From contig JAKOON010000018.1 of assembly GCA_022577435.1 (NCBI GenBank), forward strand, positions 5,286,656-5,350,655: a DNA stretch of 64,000 nt, in the 5' to 3' direction. Position numbers and translations under genes: made by a program. This DNA comes from Embiotoca jacksoni (taxonomy: Eukaryota > Chordata > Actinopteri > Embiotocidae). Below, in pieces: positions 1-12,253 of this stretch (position 1 is its first letter; every line of letters begins with the position of its first letter). Below the pieces are notes generated by a model. It saw only the letters and a list, made by a program, of their open reading frames with translations, was not told where the DNA came from and ran no database searches.

Positions 1-311
1 CTCATTCTGGCCTGGAGCTTGGAAAAGCAGCATGTCTGAATTTCTATAAGCCCTGACAGCCGTTATGTTGAAGTTACCTCAACTCAACTTTTGAGTTAAG
101 ATGGTTTGTAATGTGGGTCCACCAACACAAGTCACATACAATTTACACCCCGAGGAGAACAATCGTGGATGAATGGACTCGTGTGTCATTTGCAGGCTAA
201 ATCTTTTTCTTTAATCAGAAGGTCACATCAAAATAAAGTACATGACTTCTGTCCTCTTGGAGGCTTTTAAGATAGTAATACAGTGGTTGAAACAACTGTT
301 TTGGATGGACA

Positions 312-313
<2 letters not shown>

Positions 314-396
<83 letters not shown>

Positions 397-402
397 TGTG
401 TG
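314..402. repeat. (GT)n microsatellite
   Basis: About 44 GT units, with a GC interruption at the start and a TT interruption near 393. The long CV or TH repeat peptides that can be translated here are artefacts. Confidence 0.98.
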
Positions 403-3400
403 CACATTCTCGTCCAAAATGATGACAGAATAACCACCCACTCAGAGCTGTGTTCCGGGAATAGAGGGCCGAGGCAAAGAATGAGAGAGCAGTGTAACAT
501 TTTCATCAGACAGGAACAAGCGCCGCTAGCCAAGAATGAGTTTGTCAGGCTGCTTGACAGGCCTTGTTGCACCGATTCCGCTCAGGCAGAGCTGGAATCA
601 ACTACCTCTGAACAGGAGAAAAAAAGAGAGTCGGCTCATTGTTCCAAGCTCAGCCCCGTGTATGCACCTGGGACAGAGAGCAGAGGGACACTGACATTCA
701 CTGAACTGATGTAAAAATAGTGGAAAGGTTACAAGCTTAACTCAACTTGGAAAAGCTGCGCGCAAAGTTTTATGCGAAGTACGTGCTGCATTTGTTTTCC
801 CCCAATCAAATTCTTGTATTGGATTTGGTCTCCGGGAGAAAACATTCTGCTAACATGGAGTAACAAAGCTGTGTTGTGTTCAAAACAAGAAGAGAAATCT
901 CCCATGAGAAAGCCGCACTCACATAGGATGGCTGAATATCTGCATCACCTCCTCTCCTTCCAGCTTCTACAGCCAGAATGAGCTACGCCTGACGGTGAAC
1001 ACAGTTGGCCAAAATCATATAATAACCAACGTTTGTAAGGTTGTTTCCTGTTAGATTTCCTGCCTAAAATCATTGATCAGGTTCAGATTTATTCAAAGAA
1101 ATATGGAGTAATGGGGTCTGTAACTCATTCAGAAAGCCAAGAATTTGACTTGCTTAGATGGCCGATGCTCCTGTTTTTAACTACGTGTTCTCATACAAAT
1201 GGTGGAGAGCTCATGTGTCTGGCATTCCTTGGTTGGGCCATTGATTGTGCAACTACTCTGAATGTCACGCTACACATCTGCAAGTGAAGCGCATGAACAG
1301 CAGGCCGTGTTTAAGAATATGAAACATGGTCATTATCAGAGTTAAAACAAACAACAAAGAGAAACTGATAGAGCTTGTTCATGGCAGACATTTTGACTTG
1401 TCACAGTAGGGAGAGAGCACAAGTGGACTTAATGATGGTTCAGTTTCATCACTTGTCCTGGTCATCATGATAGTGAAGCAGGATGCATAAAACGCAGGAC
1501 CTTCCCAAAGTGGACTGCACTTTGCTCCAGTGCTCTTCCTACTGTGGCAAATCCGTCCATCCGTCCATTCACTGAAGTGTGTGTGGTTTGATGGTACATC
1601 ACAGGATTCAAGGTTTCTAATTACAACGAAATCCAGAAAATGACATGCGTGACAGCAAATCAGCTAAGTGCATCAACAATCAGGGCTCTGTTTAGGTACT
1701 GATCATTAAGATCAAATTTAACACTGGACCAGTTCTTAGTGGAGTGGCTGTCATATCATTGTTATCATTACCTCTTTAACTCTTAGCTCAAGTGACTAGC
1801 CACTTGGCCGGCTCATCACAAAAGAAGCCCGTGTCGTTTTGGTTTTGTCCTCTGTGACTCAGCCATGCAGTCACAGTCCATTATAAGATTAAGTCCTTTA
1901 TTAATTAACCCTGTGATGGGCTAGCACCCATTCATTACTGGCAGGGGAGGGCAGCATTTCAGCGGAGCGGGTGAAGAGAGGTGGGCAGAGGGAGGAAAGC
2001 TAATCTGTCTCGCAAAAGAGTCCGGCCGGCCTAATAGACCTTTTCGCTTTGTTTCTACCTTGCTTAACTCGTCACGTGCTAACGAGAAATATGTGCAGGA
2101 GTTTCCAGAGACACAGAGCATGAGAGAGCACCGGAGTGAGATGCAGGAGAGAGAGAAACAGAGAGTGCAAATGAATCCCAATTACTTCTATTCACGCAAA
2201 ACTCAGAGTTCTCCGCACATCACTGCCTAAAACAATTAACACTGCTGGAAACTTCTTTCCACACTTGTCCCAATTTGGTGACATAAAGGTCATTGGAAAT
2301 GAATTTAAAGGGGCTAAAAGAACTCAGCCATGGGTGTAATTGCAAAAATGGTGCACGCGTGATAAGTATTGTAACACAAATTTCTTTTGGCATCGTTTCT
2401 CCTCGCAACATTTTCTGACAAAGGGGCCGAATATTAAATACCTCTGAGACTAAAAAAGAAGTACATTCAGGGACAATGAGGGGCTGTTACACAACACCGA
2501 AGGGCATGAAGAGCACCACTGAAGTGGCAGGTTTGAAGTGTTTGTGAGCTGGCATTACATGTGCTTTACTGGGCCATCCAGCAGATTTTGGACTCAGCAC
2601 TGGCAGACTGGGACTGTTCCCCTTTAGGGATTTTCTAATGAGAAAGCTCATTAGATCTGAGGCCAGATCTGTCTACATCACTGCAACTGCATTGAGGCTA
2701 CTGGATATAAGTGAGGGCAATGAGTGGACCTCACTTTGAGCACCCAAAAAACAGACTCATAAGCAGGGCTGACTTGGCTTTAGATGTTTTTCTGTCAGCG
2801 ATTTAGAGGCGATTCCATCTAATCAAAGAGAACATAGAAAATAAAAGGTGACTTTCTGAGCATATTGGGGCAGTTTGCAAAGGCGTTTCAGTGCAACTAA
2901 AGTATGGCTGCACGTCGTGAAGCAGATGCCTCTCATTTCAAGCCAATGGTGGATAAAAAGCGCTTTGCTATGTCCAACTGCACATACACACTTCAACCCA
3001 TTATGTGTTCTGGAAACAGACGCTGAATCCCCTTCGGGAGAGTAACTGTGTCGCCATAAGTGGCCCTTAACTACCTTGTTTATCGGCGTAGCACAATGCT
3101 GCGGTGCACCCTCCCGTTCTCTGCACTGACAGCAAGCATAATTATGGGAACAGCTGCTGAAAAGTGCTAAACGAAAACAGGTGGCGGCGACGAGACACGC
3201 TCAGAAATCGTTAACCAGGCTGGCATTGTCTTCAGCCACGCTTGGCAGCATTAGCTCTAATTATGATAGAGCATGTTTCTGAACTCTGCACTTTGATCAG
3301 AAAACATTTCTGTAGGAGCCAAATTAATCACGCAGGACGGACTTGTCAGCATTCTTCAAATATAAGATGTCAGGGAAAAACAAGTGGAGAGAGGAAACCG

Positions 3401-5214
3401 AGGAGGAGAATGTGATGGGAGTATTTTTCTGATCAACATCACATAGTAAGAGCAAAGTATGAATTCTTTGAAGCTTTCAGGGGACTATTTGGATAAAGTG
3501 TCCCCACAAGAGGATTCTTTTTGGAGGCGGGGGGAAAGGGATTTTTGGTGCCATGGTGAGACACGGCAGCCCTTACCTGTCTAAATCACCCCCGTCTGTC
3601 AATCCAGAGACATTTCTCAGCTCAAAGTGGAGGAGAAAGTGACCTCTAAAATGCATCAGCTGCTGCCAAACTGTTCTGAAGAGCTCGGTAAAATCATAGA
3701 TGCTCGCACTGATTGCATGCTGCCAAACCACAGCTCTGCTCTGCCCTGCTCCTTCCAGAGGCCTTTTCAAGCAATTCCTGTAATTTGTCTTCACCTGAGC
3801 CGTATTTTCAGAACCGGTCTACCGAGGAGGGGTCAGCTATTTCGAGACATCAGTAATAGTAGAGAAATTGGCTGATTACACCCAATTACATCCAAACAGA
3901 TGGTGTGTTTTTAAGTTGTATTACAGAGTATGACATTTCTTCATTATCAAAGAAGTGTGAATAGCGGTGGAAAGGTGATGGCACCTTAAATTATCACGAA
4001 GAAATGATTCATCTCCTTGAGTTGTTTGCCAAGTTTTACTGAGGTAAAATATCTGGCTCAGTCAGCCACTATTATAGAAATAAACTCAGAAGAAGGATTC
4101 TGTCTTTGGCACTTCATTAGCAAAAGTTGCAACACATTACATCAACCTCACAGTGATGCAAAAAGGCATTACTCTTAGAGACATCTAATTATATTAACAC
4201 CAAAGATGTTATTTTTTTGGCATGGCCAGAGATAGCGCGAAGCTTAAGATAGCACTGTTTATCACCACTGCGGTGGAATAAGCCAAAAGATTTCTCATCA
4301 TCTAAATGCTCCGCTGTTAAAGCATTGAAAGATGTGAGGCAGGACACAGATGGAAGTTAAAAGGAAAATCATTATTTCAACATTTTCCATACGACATCAA
4401 AGCAGTAGGATCTTCGATCAGCTCTGATAAAAGCAGGAGGCGGATTTAGTATTCTTTTGTATTTTTCTTACTCTTTAAGAGAAGTTTTTAAAAACAGCTT
4501 ATGCCTCCATAAGATATATCGATTGTGAGATATTCACAAGCTTCTTTCACTTCACTGTTTCATGTAACCTGTCCTGTATTGTTAAGAATTGCAAAGTTAA
4601 ATTCTATGCTGCCGAGTAAATTAATGAATGAGTGGGATTGAACTTGGCTCTGACTCAACGGATATGTGTATAATTCAGTTGCCTCCAAAGACAGGGGATT
4701 GTGTTTTGTTTGCCTGATATCAATTCATTTCTCCCTCTACCGACTCGGTAAATGGATCTCTGCGGCCAGGAAATCAATACACCCTCATATGTATTCTCTT
4801 GCCTTCCAACTATAATACGGTGCAAAATCATGAATGGTAACCTCACTGTACTGTGGGCACCGCAACAAAAGCCAGCTGTGTAACAGTGTTAGAGGAATGA
4901 TTGGGAAAGGGGAAATATCATCTCCTCTGAATAGCGGCACAAAGCGACGCAACACTGACGATGATTGCTCTGAGTGGGAGGAGAAAAACAATGGAGAGCT
5001 TGTTTGGATATCTTGTATCCATCTATCCATTTCAGGGGAGCACTGTCTTCTTTATATAATCATTTCAGAGGCCTTTATAAAATAGGATTATTTCAGCTAC
5101 AACAATCTTCAAACTGAATAGTTCTGACTGTCTCAATTACGGTCTGGTGGTGAAAACATGGCAGGGAGAATTTTAAACCAGGCCACCGGGGTTGGCGCTT
5201 ATGAAACAGGCCAT

Positions 5215-5420
5215 TACTCTGTTATAATTGTCACCCGTACTGCCGCGCATTTGTCTGCTGCGTCCTCAGCATTCGCATGAACCATAAATTCGGCTGTCAC
5301 ATCAATCAGATGCCGGAATTAATTGTGCAATTAAGATTGTCATTGCTTGGCAGATATAGCTACTAATGAATCAGTGACAAGTGTGATATGATCATAAAGA
5401 GGATTTTAATGCACTGTTTA
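5215..5420. promoter_or_regulatory. Candidate intronic conserved element, homeodomain-core rich
   Basis: The stretch holds repeated AATTA/TAATT and CAATTAAG-type cores (for example GGAATTAATTG and GCAATTAAGA near 5317-5335), an ACTAATGAATC block, TGATATGATCAT and GTTTAATTGC, with no coding potential and no simple repeat. Such AT-core clusters are typical of conserved vertebrate enhancers in introns of developmental genes. Conservation itself cannot be seen here, so this is an inference from motif density only. Confidence 0.2.
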
Positions 5421-6254
5421 ATTGCTCTTATGTGGTCGTCAGTGTTACAACAGAGGCTACACAGACCCATTTGTTCTCCACAGTCCTATTGGACGTAAAA
5501 TATGAAGGGTCACGGAGTGATGTAAGGCCACGCATGGACAATGTTATTATGATACAGTCATATGTGACGAATGGAGACCACATTGGGTGTGAGATTTTCA
5601 CATGCGGTGGTTTAACATTCGTGGTGTTGTTTATAATATGTTTAGGGCATGGCTGACTGTAAGCACATGTGTGAGTGTGCATGTAAGACAAGGAGTTGGG
5701 ATCACAGCAGTGCTGACACAGCAGCAATGCCAACAGACTAATTCACTTATAGTGGAGCAGCGGGGGGGTTAAAAATGATTTGTCATCAGTAGGGACATTG
5801 CAGCCTCGACCATATTTCTCCCAACTCACTGATTCTGTAATAAACTTGTAGTCACAAATTGTATTTCTCTCCCCTTGTTCAGCTGTGTCTCGTCTAAATG
5901 GTGCCCTGGCAACAGGTGAATCAATGAGGAGTTCCATCACTGGTGATAGAGTGTGGATGGACATCTTTAGGAGGAGGCATGAGTAGCCCCTGATTTTTAT
6001 GAATGTCTTTTGAGTGTTGCTCGTTGCACAATGACGCATGACATTTGACTTGCAGGAAAAAAAAAAGGGAGCTGGCGACATAATCTGGAGGCAAAGCGCT
6101 GCTCGCAGCTATAAGTACAAACAGTGCTGCGCCCTGAGAGATAAATGGCTACAATAAATATCATCCACTGGCTATGCGTGGGAAGTGCTCAGCGTATACG
6201 TGGCTCCAAATGCACTAAAATGGGCCCTTCTTGTTTTTATGTGGGAAATCCAGT

Positions 6255-6256
<2 letters not shown>

Positions 6257-6324
<68 letters not shown>

Positions 6325-6334
6325 AGTGTGTGTG
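6257..6334. repeat. (GT)n microsatellite with TATA and TAAG interruptions
   Basis: About 30 perfect GT units to 6316, followed by a degenerate TATATATGTAAG section and a short second GT run. Confidence 0.97.
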
Positions 6335-6528
6335 GAACTCACTGGTTGTACAACTTTACTGTCGAGCCTCGCTGTGGTCAGTGTCACCAGGCAGGTGAGT
6401 GCATCCGAAGATGTTAATAGTATGAAGGGAAAGGGAGGGGACAGCAGTGAATGTGAAAGTCTAAAGAGGGAGACGAGAAAACTGAAGGAGAATAAAACAT
6501 GATTTGCAAAGGATGAATCAACCGTGAT

Positions 6529-6785
6529 GTCATTTGTTTTTTGAAGGTTTGAAGCCTTGAGTTTGGTATTTCGGCCGGTGCCATTTTGCTATTTTGGAGG
6601 CAGAAGTGAACGTATTTGAACAAACCGGGGAGGAGCAAGAGGTGAATCTGACTCGACCTCTGCGGGCACTACGCCCCCTCCTATAACAGAAACCTGACCG
6701 CACCACAGACTTGTCAATCAAACAGACACGCCCCCAAACATACCACTTTTCCAGGCCTAATATCTACTCAACAATTTAATTATTA
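6529..6785 (+). repeat. Dispersed fish repeat, copy 1
   Basis: The block is alignable by eye with 49757-49975 in the same orientation. Shared landmarks in the same order are GTGATGTCA/GTGACATCA, GAAGCCTYGAGTTTGG, GGCCGGYGCCAT, CAGAAGTGA, and GTCAATCAAACAGACACGCC followed by an A-rich run and GCCTAATATYT or a close variant. The same word set recurs in many percomorph genomes as a non-autonomous transposon-like repeat. No coding capacity. Exact termini are not resolved. Confidence 0.75.
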
Positions 6786-7801
6786 TCTCTTTTCGCTTTG
6801 TGTCTGTACATCAGATGCACTCCCGACTTATTATAAAGGTGTGAAGACACCCGAACTCAGAGATCATTCATAAAGTCTTCTAAAGGCCACAAAGCACTGA
6901 GTCTCTTTTCCCATTCATGCATATTCTGGGTTTACAGTGAGGTACGTCTTGCTCAAGTCTTTCTACCTCGTCGTATCAGCTCCCTCTGATGACTCAACCT
7001 CCAAACCCGTAGGGGGCAGCAATTCATCTGACTTCCACTCCTTTTTATCTCTCGCCTTGAAATTGCTGACTCAAACTCCCTGAGCTGTCAAGTGCGGGAA
7101 CAGCTCGACATAAAGTGACTTTGTTCACACAGTCATTGATCAGAACCTCCGACTGTGTTTTCAGGGTTCCAGATGAACTTTGCAGAAGAACTTTGTCTGT
7201 AAGTGTTTATTTCCTCTCCTGTTCTGACAACCTAAAGGTCATGAGGTTCATCCTGCAGAACAACACACAAAAAAGGAGCAATTCCTTTTATCAAAACAAT
7301 ATTATACGTAGGTCTAGGAGAGGAGAACTTCCAACGTTAGTCTTATTATTGATGAGAGCTGAGTCTGTTAAAGGTTAGAGCTGCACTACTTCTCTGATAG
7401 AATATCTGTCTATTGATATTCTGGTGTCCTGGAGTGGAGAAGGAAAAGTAAGCCGACAGGGCAAATGACCCATTTGGCTCCGTTGCCATTTAACCTTTTC
7501 TCTTTCCAGCGTGTACATATTTATTGAAAGCTATTGAAAGCTGCTGAAAACACGTCGAAATATACCCTGACCGTGGTAATTAAAGATGCATCACAAAACA
7601 TGCTGGGAGGGTGAATGAATTCCTCTGGGGGTGGAGGCAGGCATTACGCCGAGCATACAATAAAACATCTAAACAAAAGGAGGCGTGAAGGGATTTTTGC
7701 AGCTGACATTAAACATCAGCAGGCTAATGTCAACGAGACCAAAAAAATAAAAAGGTCTCCATTTTATTTTCATCTGTACAACTGGAGCTCCTTTGTGTGG
7801 T

Positions 7802-7805
<4 letters not shown>

Positions 7806-7872
<67 letters not shown>
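7806..7872. repeat. (GT)n microsatellite
   Basis: About 33 near-perfect GT units, preceded by TTGTTT. Confidence 0.98.
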
Positions 7873-7875
<3 letters not shown>

Positions 7876-8017
7876 TAATGCTATATGTCTTTTCAGTCTC
7901 TGGCATGTCACTGATGCTTCAATTCAAACCATCATCGCGCTGTCATTGAGGGAATTACGTGAATGACAGCAGGTAAACGCTCGTCCATATAGGCCAATAC
8001 AGTGTGTAGTATGTCTG

Positions 8018-8021
<4 letters not shown>

Positions 8022-8050
<29 letters not shown>
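8022..8050. repeat. (CA)n microsatellite
   Basis: About 14 CA units, in the opposite orientation to the GT array 150 bp upstream. Followed by TCACTCACC, which reads as a donor-like GGTGAGTGA on the minus strand, but no in-frame exon ends there. Confidence 0.95.
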
Positions 8051-8054
<4 letters not shown>

Positions 8055-9138
8055 TCACCTATCCACAGTGTATGACAGAGGAGGCAATTGCCAGCCATGC
8101 TTTTCCACCATGCTTTATTTGCAATAACTGTCACCGGTAGAGCCTTGGCCTCCTTATCTGATTTTTATGAACATACTTGTAGGGATTATTGAGATTTGTG
8201 AAAGCACTGCTGGGTAATGTGAAACTATTTGAGAGAGAGGAGGGGGGTGGGGGAAGAAAAGTAAAGGAGAGAGTAAAAAATGCTAATCTCCTGCAGAAAG
8301 TGATGAAATATTAACCAGCAGCCTCTCACAGTGTGTGGAAGTTGGTCAAGAGAGAGAAAAAAAAACAGAGGGAGAGAGAGAGATTACTCGACAGTGTTTC
8401 TATGACAGACTTTTTCTAATCACGTCGTACCCGAGGAGCTGAGCTAGTGGAGCCATCAACCTGTCTTCCCACACCACTCACGAGTCGACGAGCCAGGGGC
8501 GGACGTGCATTTTTTAACACCCCTCGCAGCATCGCTCTGATCAGTCTGGTGCATCCCTCCCACTGAGAAACCTCAAGGTCGCAGGTTTGGAGGCCAATCA
8601 GCCATACAGACACCAAAACACTTTAAACATCAGCGAGACACTTTAAGTCTGGACAAGCTTCCTGAGTTTAAAGAGAGGATTTCTGGGGATTTCTTCAAAG
8701 CAGTACAAATTAAATATATGCCCATCTGCCTCTTTATGAATGTGAAAATTAAAGTAAAGTCGGGGAGGAGTGTACTTCTAACTTCTAACATTAGGAGAGT
8801 AAAATGTCTCAGAGGGCCATTATTCTACAAGTTGAACAGCTCCTATGGCGGGGTTAACAGCCCGGGCGCCAGGCTGAGTATTATGGGAAGGAGCGAGGCT
8901 GGCAACAGGGGCCCCCGGTCTGCCAAAGGGGCTGCGGCTGCGGCTGCTGTCAAAGCCACAGAGCGCAGGCTGGACGAGGGCAGTAGCCTCGCCATCTGTT
9001 GCACGACAGCCAAAGTCACCCTGTATGTAGACTGCGTGTCTGAGTGGGACTGTGTGTGCTTGTCAGTGTCTGTATGTGTGTGTGTGCTTAGAAACATTAT
9101 CGCAGAGTGGCTGTGTGCAGTTGTCTGTCTGTGCATAT

Positions 9139-9140
<2 letters not shown>

Positions 9141-9213
<73 letters not shown>
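9141..9213. repeat. (GT)n microsatellite with imperfect GT-rich shoulder
   Basis: About 36 units. The 80 bp before it is GT-rich but imperfect (TGTCTGTATGTG, GCGTGTGCGT), which looks like a decayed older array. Confidence 0.97.
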
Positions 9214-9215
<2 letters not shown>

Positions 9216-10529
9216 CGCATAGTTATGCCCCTTGCTGTAACTATGTATCTTTGTATGCACTCTTTGTTAACTCATTATTGTGCAGTTGTCTGCTCTGACA
9301 CTTAGAGGCCGACGTGTGTTCGTGTGACTCTTAGTTCCCATCCAGGTGGGGTTGAGGTGGGTGTAGCTGGAGTAAAGAGTTCCCATATTCTAAATTAAGC
9401 TTACGTGGTTTTAGATTTAGATTTAGACAGGTTTATAAGCTGCTTTTTGCAACTCATAAAACTGGTTGTGAACAAAATTCATCACCCTTCAATCCATAGA
9501 TCTTACATATTGATGATGTAAATGATCAGTTCAGAGGCCTCCTTTGTCTAACCTCATCTATGAATCAAAACTTTACTTTTGATTTTGTTGCTTTCTCAGC
9601 AGTGTGGCAATTTATAAACCACAAACCGCGTCTGTTATCATTTGTACTTACTGTAACTACAAATCTGTGATGGAAATGCAGAGGAATGAAACATAACAGA
9701 GCGGTGCAATACAGCTTGTTTCATCGCAGTGCAGAGTGACTCATCACATCACGATGAGTATCAATGATATTCAATTAAAAGTCTTGTCGGTAATGCCTGC
9801 GACGCTGTAGTACGACTAGATTGTGGGGCGCCTGCTCTGGAGTGGAACTGGGCTGCTGACATGAATAATATATCTTTATATAATAAGGAAGAGGAAAAGC
9901 AGCAACCACATTTTCAGGAGAAGAAGTCAGCGAGAACTAAGTCAAATATTTGTCCGAAAAAGACGACTCGATAAAATTGGAAAATTCGAAATTGGGTCCA
10001 GCTGAACATTTTAACAAGAAATCCTTGATTGCAGAGCATCTTCCCAGCTCTTATAATAATTACACCAATAAAATAATTACACAGAAGACAAAAGAATGTA
10101 AAACATTCAGTACAGAGAATAATAGAGGAACAGACTGGACAGAGAAGTTGACAGATTGAAGGAGCAGTTAAAGGCAGAGCAGTGCAGCCACTGTCCATAA
10201 TTCCATGAATACATATTCCAGCTGTGCAGCATGTGAGACATTTAGTGACATTTATCAGATTTCAAGAGATAATTCATGAAATCAGCTCAGATATGCTGTA
10301 GCAAACTGACTATGGGTACTTGGTTAATTTCCAGTGAAATGTAACAAACATAATCTACACCAGAAATTGTAATATACACTGTCTAGACTGGTTATTTATT
10401 CTCCCAGTCAAGTGTCAAATTCGTATTTTTATTACAACAACAAGAATGACTGCCAAGTACATTTAGAAAATAACCCAGTCCAGTGCTACTCCACGTACAT
10501 CACACATTAGAAAAGGAGTAAACAAATGC

Positions 10530-10844
10530 TGTGTTTCAAATAGCGTACTTATATACTAACAGTTATTATTTTGAGTGCATAAGTGCGTTCGCACTGTTAA
10601 GTATGGAAACATGAAGTGTACTATAAGTTATCGGGTGATGTACACAAAAAAGAAAACATGTTCATTTGTGAGTAAAATAATTAAAGCTGGCAGATATGTG
10701 ATGCATTCAAATGCTGCTGTTGTTTCCGGTTCAGAATGTCAGTGTCCAGTTTGAAACAACACTATCATGTCAAAATTCAAGTACTAGACAAGTAAAGAGA
10801 GTACTATATGTCAGTGTACTAATGGTACTTCATTTGGAACACAC
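10530..10844. mobile_element. MITE-like element with imperfect terminal inverted repeats
   Basis: The left end reads TGTGTTTCAAATAGCGTACT. The complement of the right end reads TGTGTTCCAAATGAAGTACC, an imperfect inverted repeat of roughly 25 bp. The interior contains TGAGTGCATAAGTGCGTTCG, a phrase I recognise from repeated elements in fish genomes, and has no open frame of note. Length 315 bp. No clear target-site duplication is visible, so the superfamily is uncertain. Confidence 0.6.
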
Positions 10845-10998
10845 TTGAAGTTTGGACTTTCCTCTCGTATGAAGTACGTCAGTTCTAGAAATTCCAAGTT
10901 GTTGCAATAAAACAGCAAATATTTGTTCTTATTTCTAAATGTAAGGCCAATAGTGAGGACAATAGAGTTATAAGATGAGGTGCTGGCTGGTTACTCAC

Positions 10999-11127
10999 CA
11001 CTTCTCGGGGCAGCAGGGAGTCCTCTTGGCGAATGACCAACAGATTCACAGTCCCACCCATGGGCGTGGCTCGGAGCAGGGCCACCACCTCCTCCTGGCT
11101 CTTCCCATTCAGGTCCACTCCACTGAC
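10999..11127 (-). CDS. pard3: pard3 exon: second half of PDZ2
   Basis: This 129 nt exon encodes 43 residues from [18 protein letters not shown] to RQEDSLLPREV, the C-terminal half of PDZ2 of the Par-3 polarity scaffold (helix alpha-B and the last strand). In mammals the Par-3 PDZ2 domain is reported to bind phosphoinositides and help hold the complex at the cortex. The match to mammalian PARD3 is nearly colinear ([20 protein letters not shown]). PARD3B reads differently here (VNGRDVTGRTQEELVAML). Acceptor TACGCAG at 11128-11134; donor GTGAGT from 10998. Phase 0 at both ends, so the exon could be skipped without a frameshift, though that would destroy PDZ2. A second GT lies 3 nt inside the donor. 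Confidence 0.95.
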
Positions 11128-11599
11128 CTGCGTACACACATACACACAGTCATAAGACACACATAAAGGCCAAAATTAATGCACAACAAATACACACACA
11201 CTCAGAGGCAGAACTTAACTTCAAAAAGAAGGGAACGTGGCCTCCACATAACCTTTATGCTGATTAGCTTCTGAGCCAGTCGGAGCTGGAATTAAACATG
11301 GTTTCCCCCTAAAGTCAGTACTAGCTGATTTTCATGTCAGTCTGATTGAAGTTCAATCAAAATATTGTTCCATCGCACCACATTTTCTTAGAAATTCAAA
11401 GCTGGAGCTGAATTGTTCTAGCCATAGGGAACGCAGAGTGTTTTTGAGTCATTTGAACTAAAGCTCCGTACGACTGAATATAGGAAGAAAGCCATATCAG
11501 CGCTAGAATAATTAGTCTCTGAAATAGCATACAATCTCAGAGAACACACTCGCTGCAGACTTTGTGACGATTGGAGGTTGTTTAAAAGCGCTGCCCCAC
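11128..11599 (-). other. pard3: pard3 intron within PDZ2 (472 bp, phase 0)
   Basis: The shortest intron in the window, splitting PDZ2 between LLE and VSG. Donor GTGGGG is weak at position +3/+4; acceptor TACGCAG is preceded by a GT-rich rather than a pyrimidine-rich tract. Nothing else is visible in it. Confidence 0.85.
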
Positions 11600-11739
11600 C
11601 TCCAGCAGCCGGTCTCCAGCTTTCAGACGGCCGTCCTGGATGGCAGCCCCGCGAGGAAGGATATTTTTCACATAGATGGGAGCACTGCCGCCGATGGGGA
11701 CATCTCTGGACGTGATGCTGAATCCAAGACCCTCTGGAC
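11600..11739 (-). CDS. pard3: pard3 exon: first half of PDZ2 (GLGF loop)
   Basis: This 140 nt exon encodes GPEGLGFSITSRDVPIGGS, continuing through APIYVKNILPRGAAIQDGR to LKAGDRLLE. The GLGF element is the carboxylate-binding loop of the PDZ fold. The block is almost identical to mammalian PARD3 PDZ2. PARD3B has GLGFTVVTRD and a different following loop, which is the main reason for assigning PARD3. Acceptor TTGTTCTCCAG precedes 11739. The first two bases complete a Gly codon split across the intron (phase 1), and the exon ends cleanly after GAG (phase 0). Its weak GTGGGG donor leads into a very short intron. Confidence 0.96.
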
Positions 11740-12253
11740 CTGGAGAACAAAAGAATATAGTTAGAAATGTAATGTGATGTTTCACTTACAGCTAATGTTT
11801 TTTTTTCTTGCCACAAAACACGTCAAGGGTCAAAAGTCAGCGCGTTGCTGTATGACACCGGTACTGGAGATTTGAGTGTCCTGCCTGAGCAGCACTTCAT
11901 TACATATGTTTTCCAGCAGGGTACTTGAACCTGAGCAGTAAACTGTAAGACTGTCAGTCTGCATGCTCTTACACCCTCATACCCCTGAAATATGACAGTG
12001 TTAGAGCCTTGTGAAGAGGAGACGTAAATGATGTATGTGCCATTTACTAAAGTGTTCCACATATGACTTTATAAATGTCAAACACATAAGATTTGTATAT
12101 CCAGGCAAACATAGCAGCATCCATTTTGTTTTAATTTCAAGAATCGTGCCACTAACGTCCACAAGCACATCCACAAAGTGTGATTTAAAAGTTCAGAGAC
12201 TTGCAGAACAGTAATGCACACAGAGAGAGCAGGGGGACGCAATAACTCTCATG

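Larger units (their letters stand above)
1..10998 (-). other. pard3: pard3 intron after the PDZ2 exon (partial)
   Basis: This stretch lies downstream of the last visible exon on the transcribed minus strand and begins with a consensus GTGAGT donor at 10998. I searched the minus strand for the expected PDZ3 exon (in mammals the next coding block carries motifs such as LTPDGTREFL and LNDSGSAGLG) and did not find it, so the intron very probably continues past position 1. Contents are five long dinucleotide arrays, a dispersed repeat near 6.5 kb and an inverted-repeat element near 10.5 kb. The remainder, including 403-5214, is unique-looking AT-rich DNA in which I see no gene. Confidence 0.8.

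Noticed and set aside
242..402. Repeated Cys-Val, Thr-His and His-Thr open frames here and at every GT or CA array
   Set aside because: These are translations of dinucleotide arrays with no splice or start context. None is a real protein.
3573..3626. Good minus-strand donor (GACAG|GTAAGG) preceded by LRNVSGLTDGGDLD
   Set aside because: The acceptor would be a weak GAG and the sequence does not match any PARD3 segment. It could be a rare cassette exon but I cannot support it.
8019..8100. Strong donor-like GATAG|GTGAGTG on the minus strand at 8058
   Set aside because: Frames leading into it carry stops or unrelated short peptides, and no acceptor pairs with it.
8843..9010. GC-rich Ala-rich translations on both strands
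   Set aside because: The signal comes from a GC-rich CGG/GCTGCGGCTG-type patch. No splice sites fit and the frames end in dinucleotide repeats.
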